Below are positions 62,328 through 64,000 of a stretch of DNA of 64,000 nt, piece after piece. The translations under genes and the position numbers were made by a program. Every line of letters starts with the position of its first letter. Within the stretch, counting starts at the first letter, position 1. This DNA comes from Halicephalobus mephisto. Lineage: Eukaryota; Nematoda; Chromadorea; Rhabditida; Panagrolaimidae. The stretch lies in the NCBI GenBank assembly GCA_009193035.1, contig SWDT01000257.1, positions 1 through 64,000 on the forward strand. Reading direction: 5' to 3'. The notes beneath the pieces are model-generated. The model saw only the letters and a program-made list of their open reading frames with translations, searched no databases and was not told the DNA's origin.

Positions 62328-64000
62328 ATGTATTCTTCTACAAAAGTGAAGGAACTTTGTCGTCAAACGTTGCCCGTCATCGGGATCGAAAAAAACGAAA
62401 TTCAAAACGGACTCGATTTTTATAAACAGTAAGTTTTATTTTTTTTTAAATTTAAATAAGTGTTAAATTCTATAAAAAATATCAAAATCGAAAGTATTTT
62501 TTTGTAAATTTTAAGCAGATTAGTCGACATCAAAATTAAAGCAAATTTTCTGTTCGTACGCAAACTGAGGCAAATAGATCAATATCGAAGTGAAACTTGC
62601 GATCTGCACGTAGTCTTTAAGTAAACAGGTCGACATCCAATCTCCAGTTCACGCGCAATATTTTAGGAAATTAATTAACATCATAATCAAACCTAAAATT
62701 TGCGGGCAATATTTTTGAAAATAAGTTAATGTCAACATCAAAATTAAATTTGCACTTTGTGCGTAATATTCTAAAAGATAAGTTAATGTCAACATCGAAA
62801 TTAAATTTGCACTTTGCGCGCAGTATTTTGGAAGATAAATTAACATCATAATCAAACCTAAAATTTGCGGACAATATTTTTGAAGATAAATTAATGTCAA
62901 CATCATTATCAAATTTGCACTTTGTCCGCAATATTCTAAAAGATAAGTCAATGTCAACATCGAAATTAAATTTGCACTTTGCGCGCAATATTTTGGAAGA
63001 TAAATTAACATCAAAATTAAATTTGCAGTCTACGTGCAATATTCCGGAAGATAAGTTGACATCTAATCTGCAGTTTGCGTGCAATATTTCATTAGAAAAG
63101 TCAACATAAAAATCAAATCTGCACTTTGCGGGCAACATTTTATTAAAAAAAATTAAACCTGCACTTTGCAGGCAATATTTTATTAGAAAAAATCAAATCT
63201 GCACTTTGCGGGCAACATTGTGCCAAATCGGTTGAATTTTTAGATTTACATTTATAGAAATTTCGAAATCAAAAAATTCTACAATTTGTTTTCAGAATTT
63301 CGTTAATTTAATTTTTGCAAAAAAAACTTTATTTTGATGTCAACAATTTTGTAGATTTTAGTACTAATTTGAATTTCATAAATATTTTTAAAAATAAAAA
63401 ATTCTAGCATGTTTACAAATCATCCTGATCTCCGGGTGTACTTCAAAGGTGCTGAAAATTATGACGCTGAAAAAGTCCAAAATAGCGAAAGATTTGCCAA
63501 ACAAGGACAAAGAATTCTTCTTGCAAATTATATCTTAGTTAATACTTATGATGATCCCGTGGCTTTCAAGGCTTATGCTCGTGAAACCGTCGACCGTCAT
63601 CGACAATTCAAAATGGCCCCGGAATTATGGCATGTAAGTTTATCATTAATAATTTTAAAATTATTTTAAAAAAATTATTCTAAAATTATTTTTAAAAAAT
63701 TATTTTAAAATTATTTAAAAAAAATTATTCTAAAATTATTTTAAAAAAATTATTTTAAAATTATTTTAAAAAAATTATTTTAAAATTATTTTAAAAAAAA
63801 TTATTTTAAAATTATTCTAAAATTATTTTTAAAAAAATTATTTTTAAATTATTTAAAAAAAAATTATTTTTAAATTATTCTAAAATTATTTTTAAAAAAA
63901 TTATTTTAAAATTCAAATTTTTTAGGCTTTTTTTACCGTATTCGTCAACTATCTAAGTGGAAAAAAGGATTTGACCAAAGAACAAAGAGAAGCTTGGGCT
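62328..64000 (+). CDS. glb-1: Nematode intracellular globin (3' end beyond the window)
   Basis: Exons 62328-62428, 63408-63633 and 63926-64000 (cut by the window end); phases agree, 134 residues visible of an expected 150-160. It binds O2 through haem. Aligned to myoglobin: Tyr at B10 (Y32, in LDFYKHMF), Phe at CD1 (F46, RVYFKG), Gln at E7 (Q66, FAKQGQR) and proximal His at F8 (H98, VDRHRQFKM). Tyr-B10 with Gln-E7 marks the high-affinity nematode globins (established knowledge). The sequence HPDLRVYFKGAE..SERF.KQGQRILLA..RETV.RHR..KM.P.LW matches C. elegans GLB-1-type globin closely, hence the symbol, which rests on memory of the family. There is no signal peptide, so it should be cytoplasmic. 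Intron 1 carries array 5; intron 2 is low-complexity A+T. The ATG choice follows expected family length. Confidence 0.95.
62520..63230 (-). repeat. GCGNGCAA minisatellite array 5
   Basis: About twelve units: AAATTTGCACTTTGCGCGCA, ATATTTTGGAAGATAAATTA and ACATC. This is the inverse orientation of array 4, so the globin promoter and first exon sit between two inverted arrays. Lies in globin intron 1. Minus-strand frames of 121 and 155 codons across it are repeat artefacts. Confidence 0.9.
63655..63920. repeat. Low-complexity AAAATTATTTT run in globin intron 2
   Basis: About twelve imperfect units of TTTTAAAATTATTTTAAAAA fill nearly the entire intron. Similar runs occur in introns 2 and 3 of the TWK gene (near 53990-54140 and 54470-54630). 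Confidence 0.85.

Noticed and set aside
62649..63138. Minus-strand frames of 121 and 155 codons in globin intron 1
   Set aside because: Entirely within minisatellite array 5. The peptides repeat with the DNA unit, and frames are open in more than one register.

Overview
This is nuclear DNA of a nematode. The evidence is strong A+T bias, introns of about 40 to 60 bases alongside repeat-filled longer ones, TTTTCAG-type splice acceptors, and nematode-type genes: TWK potassium channel, Str/Srh-like chemoreceptor and Tyr-B10/Gln-E7 globin. Nothing looks bacterial, viral or organellar. I cannot name the species. All gene models were built by hand from reading-frame continuity and splice phase.

Layout. 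1-7071: gene-poor, tandem repeats plus a small inserted foldback element. 7072-8356 (+): small cysteine-rich, Shisa-like one-pass membrane protein. 8682-11583 (-): C1GALT1/Fringe-type glycosyltransferase homologue whose metal-binding motif is lost. 12163-17124 (-): Toll-type leucine-rich-repeat receptor with a short tail and no TIR domain. 17125-37610: about 20 kb of dispersed and tandem repeats with one orphan terminal exon (25679-25838), two tRNA-like sequences and several unresolved coding-like patches. 37681-47307 (+): plasma-membrane Ca2+ ATPase with three frame-neutral small exons and two alternative calmodulin-binding C-termini; one intron holds a complete opposite-strand gene for a small secreted or GPI-anchored cysteine-rich protein. 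50358-58910 (+): two-pore-domain (TWK) K+ channel with a long Pro/Ser-rich tail. 59879-61082 (-): seven-transmembrane chemoreceptor. 62328 to beyond the window end (+): intracellular globin.

The genes form no pathway or operon. The Ca2+ pump and K+ channel suit excitable cells, but that is inference from family. The repeats are the unusual layer. Five arrays share a TTGCGNGCAA...CTGCA core. More than twenty copies of a short GGTCC...GGACC hairpin are scattered through introns and spacers. A long foldback family carries conserved ACAGTAATAAGNAAGTACTGTAG-like ends. A composite repeat of several hundred bases occurs in both orientations.
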